Source: Streptococcus suis
GTDB taxonomy: Bacteria; Bacillota; Bacilli; Lactobacillales; Streptococcaceae
Length of the DNA: 64,000 nucleotides
Reading direction: 5' to 3'
NCBI GenBank assembly: GCA_029593465.1
Contig: JAKTNK010000009.1
Coordinates: 1 to 64,000, forward strand
Position 1 is the first letter of the stretch, and every line of letters starts with the position of its first letter. The translations under genes were made by a program, and so were the position numbers. This document shows, piece after piece, positions 19,089 through 27,743 of this stretch. Below the pieces are notes generated by a model. The model was not told the origin of the DNA. It did no database searches and saw only the letters and a list, made by a program, of their open reading frames with translations.

Positions 19089-20284
19089 TTTGATGCCTCT
19101 TGGAGGGCAGCTCTCAAGGCAGACACTTTATCCACTCTTTCCCAAGGTAAGTCAATATCCGTACGTCCCATATGCCCATAAGCAGCAGTTTGTTTGTAGA
19201 TAGGTCTCTTGAGATCTAACATTTGAATAATACCTGCCGGTCTTAGATCAAAAACCTCCCGAACAGCCTTCTCAAGAGCAGCCTCCGAAACCGTTGACGT
19301 TCCAAAGGTATCCACACGAACCGATACTGGTTGGGCGACGCCAATAGCATAGGCCAGTTGCACTTCAGCTTTTTTAGCCAATTTTGCAGCCACAATATTT
19401 TTAGCAATGTAGCGTGCCGCATAAGACGCCGAACGGTCCACCTTAGTAGCATCTTTTCCAGAAAAAGCACCACCACCATGTCGTGAATAACCACCGTAGG
19501 TATCCACGATAATTTTGCGCCCTGTTAAACCAGAATCCCCCTGAGGACCTCCGATGACAAAACGTCCAGTCGGATTGATAAAAAATCTGGTCTCATCATC
19601 AAGATACTTGGCTGGGATAACCTTTTTAATCACTTTATCAATCACATCCTGATGGAGTTGTTGATTGCTAACGTCTGGGTCATGTTGCGTTGAAATGACA
19701 ACTGTGTCAACGCGAACGGGTTGGTCATTGTCATCATATTCTACGGTTACCTGCGACTTGGCATCTGGTCGCAAGTAAGAAACCTCACCTGACTTACGCA
19801 ATCTGGCCAATTCACGCACCAGCTGATGAGCTAGAGAAATGGGTAGCGGCATCAACTCAGGTGTCTCATCAACAGCAAAGCCAAACATGAGCCCTTGATC
19901 ACCCGCACCAATAAGACTCAAATCATCCTTATCCCCTTCACGCACTTCAAGCGCTTGATTAACCCCTTGGGCAATGTCCGCGGATTGTTCAACTAAGGAC
20001 GGATGAACCCCCACTGAATCAGCAGCAAAGCCATATTCAGCATTGGTATAGCCAATCTCTGAAATGGTATCTCGGACAACACGGTTGATATCCACGTAGG
20101 CTGAGGTTGATATTTCCCCAAACACATGTACCGACCCTGTGTAAACAACCGTTTCTGCAGCGACGTGTGCCTCTGGATCTTGCTCTAAGATAGCATCTAA
20201 AATAGCATCTGAAATCTGATCTGCAATCTTGTCCGGATGTCCCTCCGAAACCGACTCAGACGTGAAAAGTTTACGTTCTGACAT
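19085..20284 (-). CDS. metK: S-adenosylmethionine synthetase
   Basis: Makes S-adenosylmethionine from methionine and ATP. 399 aa, full length. Signature segments: '[20 protein letters not shown]' near residues 8-27 (ATP and Mg contacts), '[20 protein letters not shown]' near 126-145, '[19 protein letters not shown]' and the P-loop-like '[17 protein letters not shown]' near 271-287. The ATG at 20284 is preceded by an unusually strong GGGGGA ribosome binding site that is part of an S_MK-type leader, so translation is predicted to fall when SAM is high. It lies divergent from birA. Confidence 0.97.
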   Translation of the reverse strand: MSERKLFTSESVSEGHPDKIADQISDAILDAILEQDPEAHVAAETVVYTGSVHVFGEISTSAYVDINRVVRDTISEIGYTNAEYGFAADSVGVHPSLVEQSADIAQGVNQALEVREGDKDDLSLIGAGDQGLMFGFAVDETPELMPLPISLAHQLVRELARLRKSGEVSYLRPDAKSQVTVEYDDNDQPVRVDTVVISTQHDPDVSNQQLHQDVIDKVIKKVIPAKYLDDETRFFINPTGRFVIGGPQGDSGLTGRKIIVDTYGGYSRHGGGAFSGKDATKVDRSASYAARYIAKNIVAAKLAKKAEVQLAYAIGVAQPVSVRVDTFGTSTVSEAALEKAVREVFDLRPAGIIQMLDLKRPIYKQTAAYGHMGRTDIDLPWERVDKVSALRAALQEASK

Positions 20285-20287
20285 AAG

Positions 20288-20459
20288 ATGTCCCCCTTAA
20301 AATATAATTATTACAGAAAAACTCTGAAATCTGTTACTAGGTTACAAAGAACTAGCTGCGAAGTTAAACCTTCTACTGATAAGCTGTTTTTAGCCAAGCG
20401 GCAATCGCTCTTCTTTTTTAAACCTCCTATCATCGCTACCTTTTCGGGACTTAATAACA
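20288..20459 (-). promoter_or_regulatory. S_MK box (SAM-III) riboswitch in the metK leader
   Basis: The leader between the -10 (20466-20471) and the metK ATG carries the S_MK landmarks on the minus strand. GTCCCGAAAAGG (20439-20450) contains the anti-Shine-Dalgarno GTCCC, complementary to GGGAC in the ribosome binding site (20290-20294). CTTTGTAACC (20340-20349) matches the SAM-binding-core segment known from Enterococcus. An additional hairpin lies between the core and the ribosome binding site. In the known mechanism SAM stabilises pairing that hides the ribosome binding site. S_MK boxes are typical of Lactobacillales metK genes. Confidence 0.8.
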
Positions 20460-20465
20460 TTAGTT

Positions 20466-20471
20466 ATTGTA
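20466..20471 (-). promoter_or_regulatory. metK extended -10
   Basis: TGGTACAAT on the minus strand, about 180 bp before the metK start; it defines the 5' end of the riboswitch leader. The -35 is weak. Confidence 0.6.
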
Positions 20472-20521
20472 CCATAAATCCATTTTATGAGATGCTTTTT
20501 CGTCAAAATAGCATCAAACTA

Positions 20522-20550
20522 CTGACAATAACCCTACCATATACTATACT
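20522..20550 (+). promoter_or_regulatory. birA promoter, leaderless
   Basis: CTGACA (20522-20527), a 17-bp spacer and TATACT (20545-20550), then six bases to the ATG. A second overlapping TATACT at 20540-20545 would still leave no room for a ribosome binding site. Confidence 0.7.
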
Positions 20551-20556
20551 ATAGCT

Positions 20557-21489
20557 ATGAAAACCTACGAAAGCATCTACCAACGTCTCTTAGGAGAAGA
20601 TTTTATCACTGGAGAAACCTTAGCTAAAGAGCTCAACATCTCACGCTCTGCCATTTGGAAGGCTATGAAAACACTCGAAGACAATGGCATTCGCATTGAA
20701 GCTGTCAAAAAAAAAGGCTACCGCATCTTATCGGGGGACTTACTCCTACCAGATAGGATTTCTCAAGAGTTACAACTTCCTGTCACCTTTACTTCTAGTA
20801 GCGAATCGACCCAGCAAGATGCTAAAGCAGCAGCCTTAACTGAAGCAAGTGCTCCCCAACTATACCTAGCAGCAACGCAAACAGCCGCTCGTGGGCGACA
20901 TGGTCGGTATTTTCACGCCGATAAAAAGGGTGGCATCTACATGACCATGCATCTCAAACCTAACGCCCCTTATGACGCCCTTCCTCCCTACACCGTTCTA
21001 GTAGCCTCTAGCATCGTTAAAGCCATGTCACGTTTGACCGGAAAAGCACCGGAAATCAAATGGGTCAATGACATCTTTTTAGATGGGAAAAAGATAGCTG
21101 GCATTTTGTCCGAAGCGATCACCTCCGTTGAAACGGGACAGGTCACCGATGTTTTTATCGGGGTGGGCATCAACTTTCATATCCTTGATTTTCCAGACAC
21201 GTTATCCGAAATCGCCTCATCTCTATTTACAGAAGAGCCAACCATCACACGCAATGATCTCATTATTGAGATTTGGAAACTATTTTTTGGCATTCCTGAA
21301 CACGACCTCATCAAAGTCTATAAAGAAAAATCACTTGTCATGGAGAAACAAGTGACCTATGAACAAGATGGGAACACTATTGTAGCTACTGTCAAAGACA
21401 TTACCGATGAGGGACATCTGATTTTAGAAGATAGCGCTGGCAAGCGAACCACCCTGACGAGTGGGGAAGTTAGTCTTTCTTCTTGGTGA
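20557..21489 (+). CDS. birA: Bifunctional biotin-protein ligase / biotin repressor BirA
   Basis: 310 aa. An N-terminal helix-turn-helix (residues ~15-50, 'TGETLAKELNISRSAIWKAM') precedes the ligase domain with 'AARGRHGRYFHADKKGGIYM' near 109-128 (the biotinyl-AMP loop; families usually have GRGRRGR), 'KWVNDIFLDGKKIAGILSEA' near 169-188 and 'VFIGVGINFH'. A small SH3-like C-terminal domain follows. It activates biotin and loads it on acetyl-CoA carboxylase or similar carriers, and the HTH implies control of biotin genes. The mRNA is predicted to start at the ATG. Its last 20 bp overlap the convergent DUF3272 gene. Confidence 0.92.
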   Translation: MKTYESIYQRLLGEDFITGETLAKELNISRSAIWKAMKTLEDNGIRIEAVKKKGYRILSGDLLLPDRISQELQLPVTFTSSSESTQQDAKAAALTEASAPQLYLAATQTAARGRHGRYFHADKKGGIYMTMHLKPNAPYDALPPYTVLVASSIVKAMSRLTGKAPEIKWVNDIFLDGKKIAGILSEAITSVETGQVTDVFIGVGINFHILDFPDTLSEIASSLFTEEPTITRNDLIIEIWKLFFGIPEHDLIKVYKEKSLVMEKQVTYEQDGNTIVATVKDITDEGHLILEDSAGKRTTLTSGEVSLSSW

Positions 21490-21667
21490 GCTGTTTGAGC
21501 AAATACTTGGTCAAACGTGAAATCCGATGAACCCGCCTCAACTGGCGACATAAGAGCAAGCCCCAAAAGAGAGCCAGTAGGTAATTGCTAGTCATGATAG
21601 CGTGATTGAAAAAATAGGTTTCTAGAGCACAAATCAGTGCCACAAAGATAAACTGTGAATAAGACAT
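21470..21667 (-). CDS. Small membrane protein, DUF3272 family
   Basis: 65 aa starting MSYSQFIFVALICALE. It has two hydrophobic helices (about 5-20 and 27-42), then a strongly basic tail ending KQLTKKKD, so it is probably membrane-anchored with the tail inside. It matches the streptococcal DUF3272 family, commonly next to dnaX, function unknown. No ribosome binding site: a TGCTATAAT -10 (21674-21679) ends six bases before the ATG, predicting a leaderless mRNA. The -10 immediately follows the dnaX terminator. It overlaps the end of birA by 20 bp on the other strand. Confidence 0.75.
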   Translation of the reverse strand: MSYSQFIFVALICALETYFFNHAIMTSNYLLALFWGLLLCRQLRRVHRISRLTKYLLKQLTKKKD

Positions 21668-21673
21668 GCCATT

Positions 21674-21679
21674 ATTATA
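21674..21679 (-). promoter_or_regulatory. Leaderless -10 of the DUF3272 gene
   Basis: TGCTATAAT on the minus strand, six bases before ATG 21667. A weak -35 (TTCTCA) 17 bp upstream lies inside the dnaX terminator hairpin. Confidence 0.6.
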
Positions 21680-21687
21680 GCAAAAAG

Positions 21688-21719
21688 AAAAGGAGCTGAG
21701 AATGATTCTCACTCCTTTT
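21688..21719 (-). terminator. Terminator of dnaX
   Basis: Long hairpin (AAAAGGAG-C-TGAGAAT with its complement, one bulge) starting at the dnaX stop codon and followed by T-rich sequence on the minus strand. Confidence 0.8.
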
Positions 21720-23376
21720 AGTCTTCAACCATACTAATCTTATCTGCTAAAAAGGTAAAATCTGCCGGAATTGAGTCGCTAGGTTCTTCCGCAGATGCCG
21801 TCTGTTTAGCAGACTTCATCCGTTTAGCAAATTCGGTACGAATACTGTTAAAATCCGCTTTAGGAACTGCCATGATATTGGGCGAAAAACCGGCTGCCCT
21901 GCTCATGATATTGCCAAAAATCGTATTTAAATCAGCTCGTTTCATCACTTGCTCAGCATTAAAAGCAGCCTCAAAGGCCAAGATGGCGTTTTCGCTATTG
22001 GCTAACACTGGCTCCGAACCTAGTAATAAAGCACGATACTGCGGTGTGATTGAGTCTAGGATTTCATTCCAAGACGCTTTTAAAGCTTCTAAATACTGAC
22101 GTGACTGCTCCGAGTCTTCGACAGTCTCTTGCATAATCATCATGATTTTATCACGATCAACCTTAAAACGAGGAGGTCGCTTGAGCGACCTTGTCTCCCC
22201 CAGGGGCACTGATTGCTTAGAAACCTGTTCTTTTAGCTGAGCAAGCTCTTCTTTCAGTGCTGTAAATTCTTGCCAAAACTGCTCTGGCAGACTCGTTTCA
22301 ACAGTCCCTTTTGCCACTTTCTCTGACAGACGAATCGTCAACATTTCAGCATAAATTTTAGGATGGGTACCTTGCTTGATTTGCTGGAGACCTTCCGTGA
22401 CACTGTCAATCATCTCGAAAAGCGTAGTCGTCTCCAGGGCTAAATTGGCCTCAAAAACAGGGCTTGTATGCGTATTATCACCCCCGGATTTCACAACCAC
22501 CAGATCTCTTAGGTATTGTAACAAGTCTGTAGCGAAACGACTCATGCTCTTACCTTGGTCAAATATGGTATCTAAATGCTGCAAGGCAGCTGTTGTATCT
22601 GTAATCATGATACTTTCCACATAAGCATCAAGGCTTTCTAGACTAATTGAACCTGTAATCTCTTCTGCAATGTCACGCGTAACACCACTGGTAGAAGATA
22701 AAGACAGAGCTTGATCTAGTATCGAGAGCGCATCACGCATGCCTCCTTCAGCACGCCGTGCAATCAAGGTCAAGGCCTCGCTATCATAAGGAATAGCCTC
22801 TTTTTCCAATATCAAAGCCATGTGCTCGCGAATATCAGCAAGCTTTATAGCCTTGAATTCAAAGCGCTGCACCCGTGACAAAATGGTCGCTGGAATCTTG
22901 TGCAATTCTGTTGTTGCTAAAATAAAGACAACATTTTCAGTAGGCTCCTCAAGGGTTTTCAACAAGGCATTAAAAGCCCCTGTGGATAGCATATGAACCT
23001 CGTCAATAATATAGACTTTATAGGTCGCCCTACTGGGAGCATAGGTGGATTTATCTCTAATATCACGGATTTCATCAACACCATTATTTGAAGCTGCATC
23101 AATCTCGATAACATCATCCAAGCTCCCCTTGGTAATGTCACGGCAAATATCACACTCATTACACGGTTCGCCATTAGTCTGATACGGACAGTTCATCGCC
23201 TTTGCAAAAATTTTTGCTGCGCTCGTCTTTCCTGTTCCACGAGGACCTGAAAAGAGATAGGCATGACTGATTTTCCCTGAGGAGACCGCTTTTTTCAAGG
23301 TTGTGGAAACAACCGCCTGACCCACCATCTCATCAAAACGCTGGCTACGGTATTTCCGATAAAGGGCTTGGTACAT
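21718..23376 (-). CDS. dnaX: DNA polymerase III subunit gamma/tau
   Basis: The clamp-loader ATPase, 552 aa. Walker A 'GPRGTGKTSAAK' near residue 45; zinc-binding Cys set 'CPYQTNGEPCNECDIC' near 64-79; Walker B/DExx 'IIDEVHML' near 122; sensor 'ILATTELHKIPATILSR' near 150. The C-terminal third, from about residue 365, is the variable tau part that binds polymerase. I see no slippery sequence with stem that would clearly give a separate gamma form. The ATG at 23376 overlaps the stop of the GAF gene by one base (TGATG), so the pair is translationally coupled. Confidence 0.96.
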   Translation of the reverse strand: MYQALYRKYRSQRFDEMVGQAVVSTTLKKAVSSGKISHAYLFSGPRGTGKTSAAKIFAKAMNCPYQTNGEPCNECDICRDITKGSLDDVIEIDAASNNGVDEIRDIRDKSTYAPSRATYKVYIIDEVHMLSTGAFNALLKTLEEPTENVVFILATTELHKIPATILSRVQRFEFKAIKLADIREHMALILEKEAIPYDSEALTLIARRAEGGMRDALSILDQALSLSSTSGVTRDIAEEITGSISLESLDAYVESIMITDTTAALQHLDTIFDQGKSMSRFATDLLQYLRDLVVVKSGGDNTHTSPVFEANLALETTTLFEMIDSVTEGLQQIKQGTHPKIYAEMLTIRLSEKVAKGTVETSLPEQFWQEFTALKEELAQLKEQVSKQSVPLGETRSLKRPPRFKVDRDKIMMIMQETVEDSEQSRQYLEALKASWNEILDSITPQYRALLLGSEPVLANSENAILAFEAAFNAEQVMKRADLNTIFGNIMSRAAGFSPNIMAVPKADFNSIRTEFAKRMKSAKQTASAEEPSDSIPADFTFLADKISMVED

Positions 23377-23873
23377 CACTCTTTAACTCCGAACATGTCA
23401 AAACAAAACTGCGTTTCTGCCAATAAAATCTCAACGAAGGCTTGCAAATAATCACGATCAATCATATCGTAATCTCCTACAAGACTAGAATCCAAATCCA
23501 AAATACCTAGGAGGTTGTCATCCTTAACCATCGGAACCACGATTTCACTCATGGCTGCAGAATCACAAGCGATATAGTTGGCATGCTTGGTCACATCATC
23601 TACTATCAAGGTTTCTCTGGTCTCAGCAGATTCGCCACAGACACCCTTGCCTAAAGCAATACGCACGCAAGAAACCCCGCCTTGAAAAGGGCCTAAAACC
23701 AACTCCTGCCCATCAAATAGGTAGAAGCCTGAAAAGACCGTATGAGGTAGAGTTGCCTTTAGCATCGCAGAGGCATTTGATAGATTAGCTAGGGCATTAT
23801 GTTCGTTGGCAAACAAGGCTTTTGCCTGTGCCAAAAGAATCTCGTAATGTTCTTTTTTTCTATTTGTATCCAT
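23376..23873 (-). CDS. GAF-domain protein (fRMsr-like)
   Basis: 165 aa forming one GAF domain, with '[20 protein letters not shown]' near 58-77, '[20 protein letters not shown]' near 80-99 and '[20 protein letters not shown]' near 114-133. The Cys positions in the GVSCVR, KGVCGES and YIACDS segments match free methionine-(R)-sulfoxide reductases, so reduction of free Met-R-O is likely. I choose ATG 23873 ([11 protein letters not shown]). The TGGTATAAT -10 (23881-23886) leaves seven bases, so the message is probably leaderless; the upstream ATG at 23879 would fall before transcription start. First gene of the pair with dnaX. Confidence 0.85.
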   Translation of the reverse strand: MDTNRKKEHYEILLAQAKALFANEHNALANLSNASAMLKATLPHTVFSGFYLFDGQELVLGPFQGGVSCVRIALGKGVCGESAETRETLIVDDVTKHANYIACDSAAMSEIVVPMVKDDNLLGILDLDSSLVGDYDMIDRDYLQAFVEILLAETQFCFDMFGVKE

Positions 23874-23880
23874 AATCATT

Positions 23881-23886
23881 ATTATA
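23881..23886 (-). promoter_or_regulatory. Leaderless -10 of the GAF-dnaX operon
   Basis: TGGTATAAT on the minus strand; seven bases separate it from ATG 23873. No Shine-Dalgarno can fit. Confidence 0.6.
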
Positions 23887-23927
23887 CCATATTTCCATCT
23901 GCTTCTAAATCTTTGACAGCACCCTCT

Positions 23928-24197
23928 CTAAAAGAGATTAGCCAAAAACACATAGCAAGATAATAACACTAGCATGTTTAAAATCCCCAGCCACCATGCC
24001 CATACAAAATACCATTTTTGCGTTTTATGATGAAAACACCTTGCTCCCACCAAGGCACCCAAACCGCCACAGAGGAGAGTCACCGTCAGCAAAAAACGCT
24101 CCGACAAACGCCACCTGCCTGTCACCGCCTGTCCTTTATCATAAGCATAACACAAGCAAACAAGGACGTTCCATAGTAAGACCACACTGACAATCAT
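23928..24197 (-). CDS. DUF1294 membrane protein
   Basis: 89 aa, three to four hydrophobic segments, with the DUF1294 core: 'YAYDKGQAVTGRWRLSE' near 18-34, 'LCGGLGALVGARCFHHKTQK' near 42-61 and 'WYFVWAWWLGILNML'. The family is widespread and functionally undefined. A weak GGGG site precedes ATG 24197. It lies 78 bp after udk on the same strand, so it may be carried on the udk transcript. Confidence 0.8.
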   Translation of the reverse strand: MIVSVVLLWNVLVCLCYAYDKGQAVTGRWRLSERFLLTVTLLCGGLGALVGARCFHHKTQKWYFVWAWWLGILNMLVLLSCYVFLANLF

Positions 24198-24275
24198 CTA
24201 TCAACCCCACTAAAAAATCAGCACATCATCCTAAGACAATCTACTGATTTGATCAACTATAACAACTCTAAAGCA

Positions 24276-24905
24276 TCAATGAGAATCCCCTAAAATACTC
24301 GCTACTTTCGTATTGATTAAATCAATGGCAACGGTATTCGAAACCCCTTCTGGAATAACAATATCCGCATACCGTTTCGTCGGTTCAATGAATTGATGGT
24401 ACATTGGTTTCACAACGCTGGTATATTGTTCGATGATGCTATCCAGACTACGTCCGCGCTCTAGCATATCACGTTTGATACGGCGAATAATTCGAATATC
24501 ATCATCTGTATCCACAAACAATTTAATGTCCATCAAATCTCTCAACCGTTTGTCCTCCAACACAAGAATTCCTTCGACAATGAAAACATCTTGAGGTTCT
24601 TGTCGATAGGTTTTATTGCTACGAGTATGCTGTGTATAATCATAAACAGGAATATCAACTGGACGTCCAGCAATCAACTCATTCAACTGCTCAATCATCA
24701 AGTCAGTATCAAAAGCCAAAGGATGGTCATAGTTGGTCTGAACACGTTCTTCAAACGTTAGGTGGGCTTGATCCTTGTAATAAGAATCATGCTCTATCAT
24801 GGCAATTTTTTCATCTGGAAAATTGGCTAAAATAGCTCTAGAAACACTGGTCTTTCCACCACCAGAACCACCAGTCACACCAATAATAATAGGTTTTTTA
24901 CGCAT
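24276..24905 (-). CDS. udk: Uridine kinase
   Basis: Phosphorylates uridine and cytidine in pyrimidine salvage. 209 aa. P-loop '[18 protein letters not shown]' at residues ~9-26; '[20 protein letters not shown]' near 38-57; '[13 protein letters not shown]'; '[14 protein letters not shown]' near 90; '[15 protein letters not shown]' near 111; lid region '[16 protein letters not shown]'. The start is ATG 24905 because GGAG lies six bases before it; an ATG at 24917 is too close to the divergent promoter and lacks a site. It is divergent from the DEAD-box gene. Confidence 0.96.
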   Translation of the reverse strand: MRKKPIIIGVTGGSGGGKTSVSRAILANFPDEKIAMIEHDSYYKDQAHLTFEERVQTNYDHPLAFDTDLMIEQLNELIAGRPVDIPVYDYTQHTRSNKTYRQEPQDVFIVEGILVLEDKRLRDLMDIKLFVDTDDDIRIIRRIKRDMLERGRSLDSIIEQYTSVVKPMYHQFIEPTKRYADIVIPEGVSNTVAIDLINTKVASILGDSH

Positions 24906-25000
24906 TGTTCGCTCCATATTTGTACAACATTGTTGACTATTATATCACAAATCATGCTATAATATAAAGCAAATCTACAGAAAAACAAAGGAATCTTGAC

Positions 25001-26086
25001 ATGATTGAACAACTGCCAAACGAATGGCAAGAAAAACTGACTCAGCTTAATTTTACCCAACCAACAGCTATCCAAAAAGAACTCTTTACACCTCTCTCAG
25101 ATGGTGCCAACATTTTAGGGATTAGCCCGACCGGAACTGGGAAAACCTTGGCTTACATGTGGCCACTCCTACTCCAACTCAAGCCTAAAAAAACACAACA
25201 ATTACTGATTTTAGCCCCCAATAGTGAGTTAGCAGGACAATTATTCGACGTGGCTAAAACATGGGCTACCCCTTTAGGGCTAACCCCTCAACTACTCCTT
25301 TCAGGTTCTAGTCAAAAACGGCAGATAGAACGCTTAAAAAAAGGGCCCGAAATCATCATTGGAACCCCAGGGCGTATTTTTGAATTGGTTAAGCTTAAAA
25401 AAATCAAAATGATGTCTGTCAATACCATCGTTTTAGATGAATACGATGAGCTTTTAGCCGACTCACAGATGGGATTTGTCACTAAAATTTGTAAGCACGT
25501 CCCTCGCGACCATCAGATGGTTTACCTATCAGCAACCCAAAAAATCAGTCAGGACACTTTAGCAGAAGGCACAAAAGTTATTGACCTTTCTGAGCAAACC
25601 AACTCAACTGTCCAACACTATTATATCACCATTGATAGAAGAGAACGCCTCGAGCTATTGCGTAAATTCGCGAACATCCCCGATTTTCGTGCCATTACTT
25701 TTTTTAACAACCTATCTGATTTAGGGGCAGTGGAAGAACGGCTGCAATTCAAGGGCTTATCAGCCTACTCACTAGCCAGTGATATCAACGTCAAGATGCG
25801 TAAGGTCATCCTGGAAAGGTTTAAAAATCATGACATCTCCTTATTGCTGGCAACAGACTTGGTGGCACGTGGGATTGATATCGATAACCTTGAAGCCGTC
25901 ATCAACTTTGAACTCCCTAGAGATAAGGAAACTTACACTCACCGAGCTGGACGTACTGGGCGCATGGGGAAATCTGGACTGGTTATCACCCTTGTAACCC
26001 ACAAAGAAGAGCTTAAAAAATTAAAAAAAATGGCCTCCGTTCAAGAAATTTATTTAAAAAACCAAACTCTACACCTAAAAAACTAG
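25001..26086 (+). CDS. DEAD-box-family RNA helicase
   Basis: 361 aa, compact, with the helicase motifs in order: Q motif 'FTQPTAIQ' near 18-25, motif I 'SPTGTGKT' near 41, GG/Ib 'GTPGRI' near 118, motif II DEYD near 142 (instead of DEAD), motif III 'SAT' near 176, motif V 'ATDLVARGIDI' near 285 and motif VI 'HRAGRTGR' near 318. It lacks the long C-terminal RNA-binding tails of CshA, so it is probably a CshB-like accessory helicase for rRNA or mRNA folding. AAAGGA precedes the ATG. A TATAAT at about 24958 gives a short leader. An IS1182-type element is inserted 17 bp after its stop. Confidence 0.9.
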   Translation: MIEQLPNEWQEKLTQLNFTQPTAIQKELFTPLSDGANILGISPTGTGKTLAYMWPLLLQLKPKKTQQLLILAPNSELAGQLFDVAKTWATPLGLTPQLLLSGSSQKRQIERLKKGPEIIIGTPGRIFELVKLKKIKMMSVNTIVLDEYDELLADSQMGFVTKICKHVPRDHQMVYLSATQKISQDTLAEGTKVIDLSEQTNSTVQHYYITIDRRERLELLRKFANIPDFRAITFFNNLSDLGAVEERLQFKGLSAYSLASDINVKMRKVILERFKNHDISLLLATDLVARGIDIDNLEAVINFELPRDKETYTHRAGRTGRMGKSGLVITLVTHKEELKKLKKMASVQEIYLKNQTLHLKN

Positions 26087-26103
26087 CCATCTCAGGCTAG
26101 TTT
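26082..26103 (+). terminator. Terminator of the DEAD-box gene
   Basis: ACTAGCC (26082-26088) pairs with GGCTAGT (26095-26101), then TTT. The stop codon TAG is inside the stem. The IS begins at 26104, right at the T-run. Confidence 0.75.
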
Positions 26104-27604
26104 CAGAATGAAGACAAACATCTGGATTGATGTTTGTCTTTTTCTGTTTATTGGTCTGCTAGTCCGTCTTTTTGCCAGAATAGTGGCTATTTGGACAAAA
26201 TAAAAAGGCTTCCCTGCCCTCATTTTTACCAATTTCTTGAGATTTAAACACGCCAAAGTCAGTCCAACTTTATCTTCCATTTTGGACTTGCCTTTCTCTC
26301 TTGTATAACGAAGATTGTGGTACTCTTTAGCTGTCCCAAAGAGGCGTTCAATGGTTTCTTTCCGTTTCTGGTAGAGTTCCTTCATGTCCTTTCGATGTCG
26401 AATCTCTTCACAGGTCTCTAAAGCCTCTTTCCAAATGTGTCGAGTTACCACTTTCTGCTTGTTCTTGCTTTCTGTACAAATGGATAAGAGTGGACAAGTA
26501 GCACACATAGCTGGATCACTCTTATATTCCCGATAACCTTCTCTGCTTGTAGTGCGATAGGTTAAGACCTGATTCTCAGGACAGATAGAAAAGTCATAGT
26601 ATTCATCATAAACAAAATCCTTCGAGCGTAGTTTTCCCTTCTTCCCCCTTGGTCGCGTATAAGGGAAAACTGGCGTAATCTCTTGTTCTAGGAGGAAGTG
26701 AGCGATACTTGGGGTCTTATAGCCAGAATCGGCAATGAGAAAGCTAGGTTGAAAGAGCTGGAGCTTGGCGAAGAGTACAGGAAAGGCCTGACTGTCATGG
26801 ACATTGCCAGCCTCAATGCTATCTATAAGCCAGAGCTCAACCATGCTTGTCACAAGCAACCTGAGCTGTATAAGCGAATACTTCCTTATGGTCCCCTTTA
26901 TGAAACCAACCACTTTCTGGGTCGGTTGTAGAAATTTTCTTAGCGACAGGCCCTTCCTCTTTTGCGGGCCCTAGCGGCTTTTTTTAACTCGCTTTTTTAA
27001 GTTCTAGGCTCGTGAACAAACAGTCTCTCCCCAGACTGTTTGTTTTTTCTCTATCTCTATTGATTTCAATCTCTAACTGCTCACTCATAAACTTGGCTTG
27101 TTTTTCAACTTCACGATTGATGAATTTACGATTATTCGCCGCAGCCTTGATATGGGTACCGTCAATGAAAATTTCTGTCGCATCTATGAATCCTGCATTG
27201 GCACAAAGACCTAAGATATGGGTGAAAATGCCTTCAATAACCTGTCTATCTTGGAAACGACGGACATAGTTCTTTCCGTAGGTAGTGACATGAGGCACCT
27301 TATCATCCAGTCGAAGACCAAGAAACCAACGATAGGCAGTGTTGACTTCAATTTCCTTAATGGTTTGACGCATGGAACGAATGCCGAAGAGGCACTGCAG
27401 GATTGGAATTTTAATGAGCAGAATAGGGTCAAGACTAGGACGACCCGTATCATCGCTATAGCTATCTGCGACTAAGTCATAGATAAAGGAAAAGTCAATA
27501 GCTTCCTCTATTTGACGAAGGAGATGAGCTTGAGGAACAAGGTCATCTAGACTGTAGAAACCAAATTGACTGCGATTGTAGTCTGGATTTTCTTTGTGTA
27601 ACAT
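26092..27604 (-). pseudogene. Transposase of an IS1182-type element, disrupted
   Basis: The N-terminal part (from ATG 27604, MLHKENPDYNRSQFGFYSL) and the C-terminal part (C-terminal DDE domain with 'FLIADSGYKTPSIAHFLLEQ' and the Cys cluster 'CATCPLLSIC') together cover an IS1182-family transposase. Three lesions break it. There is an in-frame TAA at 26984-26986 and an in-frame TGA at 26837-26839, where the protein should read DKHGWALAY. A 4-bp tandem duplication at about 26818-26828 shifts the frame. Between them the original frame still reads KKPLGPAKEEGPVAKK and ISTTDPESGWFHKGDHKEV. The last codons and stop lie outside the element, read from host DNA. Not functional as it stands. Confidence 0.88.
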
Positions 27605-27710
27605 AGCGATTCTCCTTCTGCTTATTAACTGGATTCCTATCTCTATTAGATTACTTGACACATGAAAAAGCCGTTAGAAATACAATTCTAACGACTTTGT
27701 CTTCAATCTG
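26104..27710 (-). mobile_element. IS1182-type insertion sequence, degenerate
   Basis: About 1607 bp bounded by terminal inverted repeats CAGAATGAAGACAAA (26104-26118) and the complement of CAGATTGAAGACAAA (27696-27710), 14 of 15 matching. Each end has a hairpin inside the terminal repeat: left 12-bp stem 26111-26122/26129-26140; right CGTTAGAA/TTCTAACG with a T-run on the minus strand (27660s-27693). The latter would stop transcription entering from outside. No target duplication is evident. It sits in the convergent gap between the helicase and rhodanese genes, between two terminator hairpins. Confidence 0.85.
27015..27044. repeat. 12-bp inverted repeat inside the transposase
   Basis: AACAAACAGTCT (27015-27026) and its perfect complement (27033-27044) with a CTCCCC loop, then T6 on the plus strand. 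It interrupts the region where the transposase loses similarity to its family, so it may mark a small insertion. Confidence 0.6.
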
Positions 27711-27733
27711 AACCACTAGCTATGCTAGTGGTT
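27711..27733. terminator. Hairpin abutting the IS right end
   Basis: AACCACTAGC-TAT-GCTAGTGGTT, a perfect 10-bp stem that begins at the first base outside the IS, then TTTT on the plus strand. Probably a former terminator at the insertion target. Confidence 0.7.
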
Positions 27734-27743
27734 TTCGAGCGCC

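Noticed and set aside
21718-23376. Programmed frameshift making a short gamma form of DnaX
   Set aside because: I found no A AAA AAG slippery site with a following stem in the expected middle part of the gene.
27040-27050. AAAAAAC heptamer before a hairpin in the transposase, as for programmed -1 frameshifting
   Set aside because: The heptamer is not in the required A AAA AAC phase. The downstream original frame is the same as the upstream one, broken by stop codons, so frameshifting would not rescue the protein.
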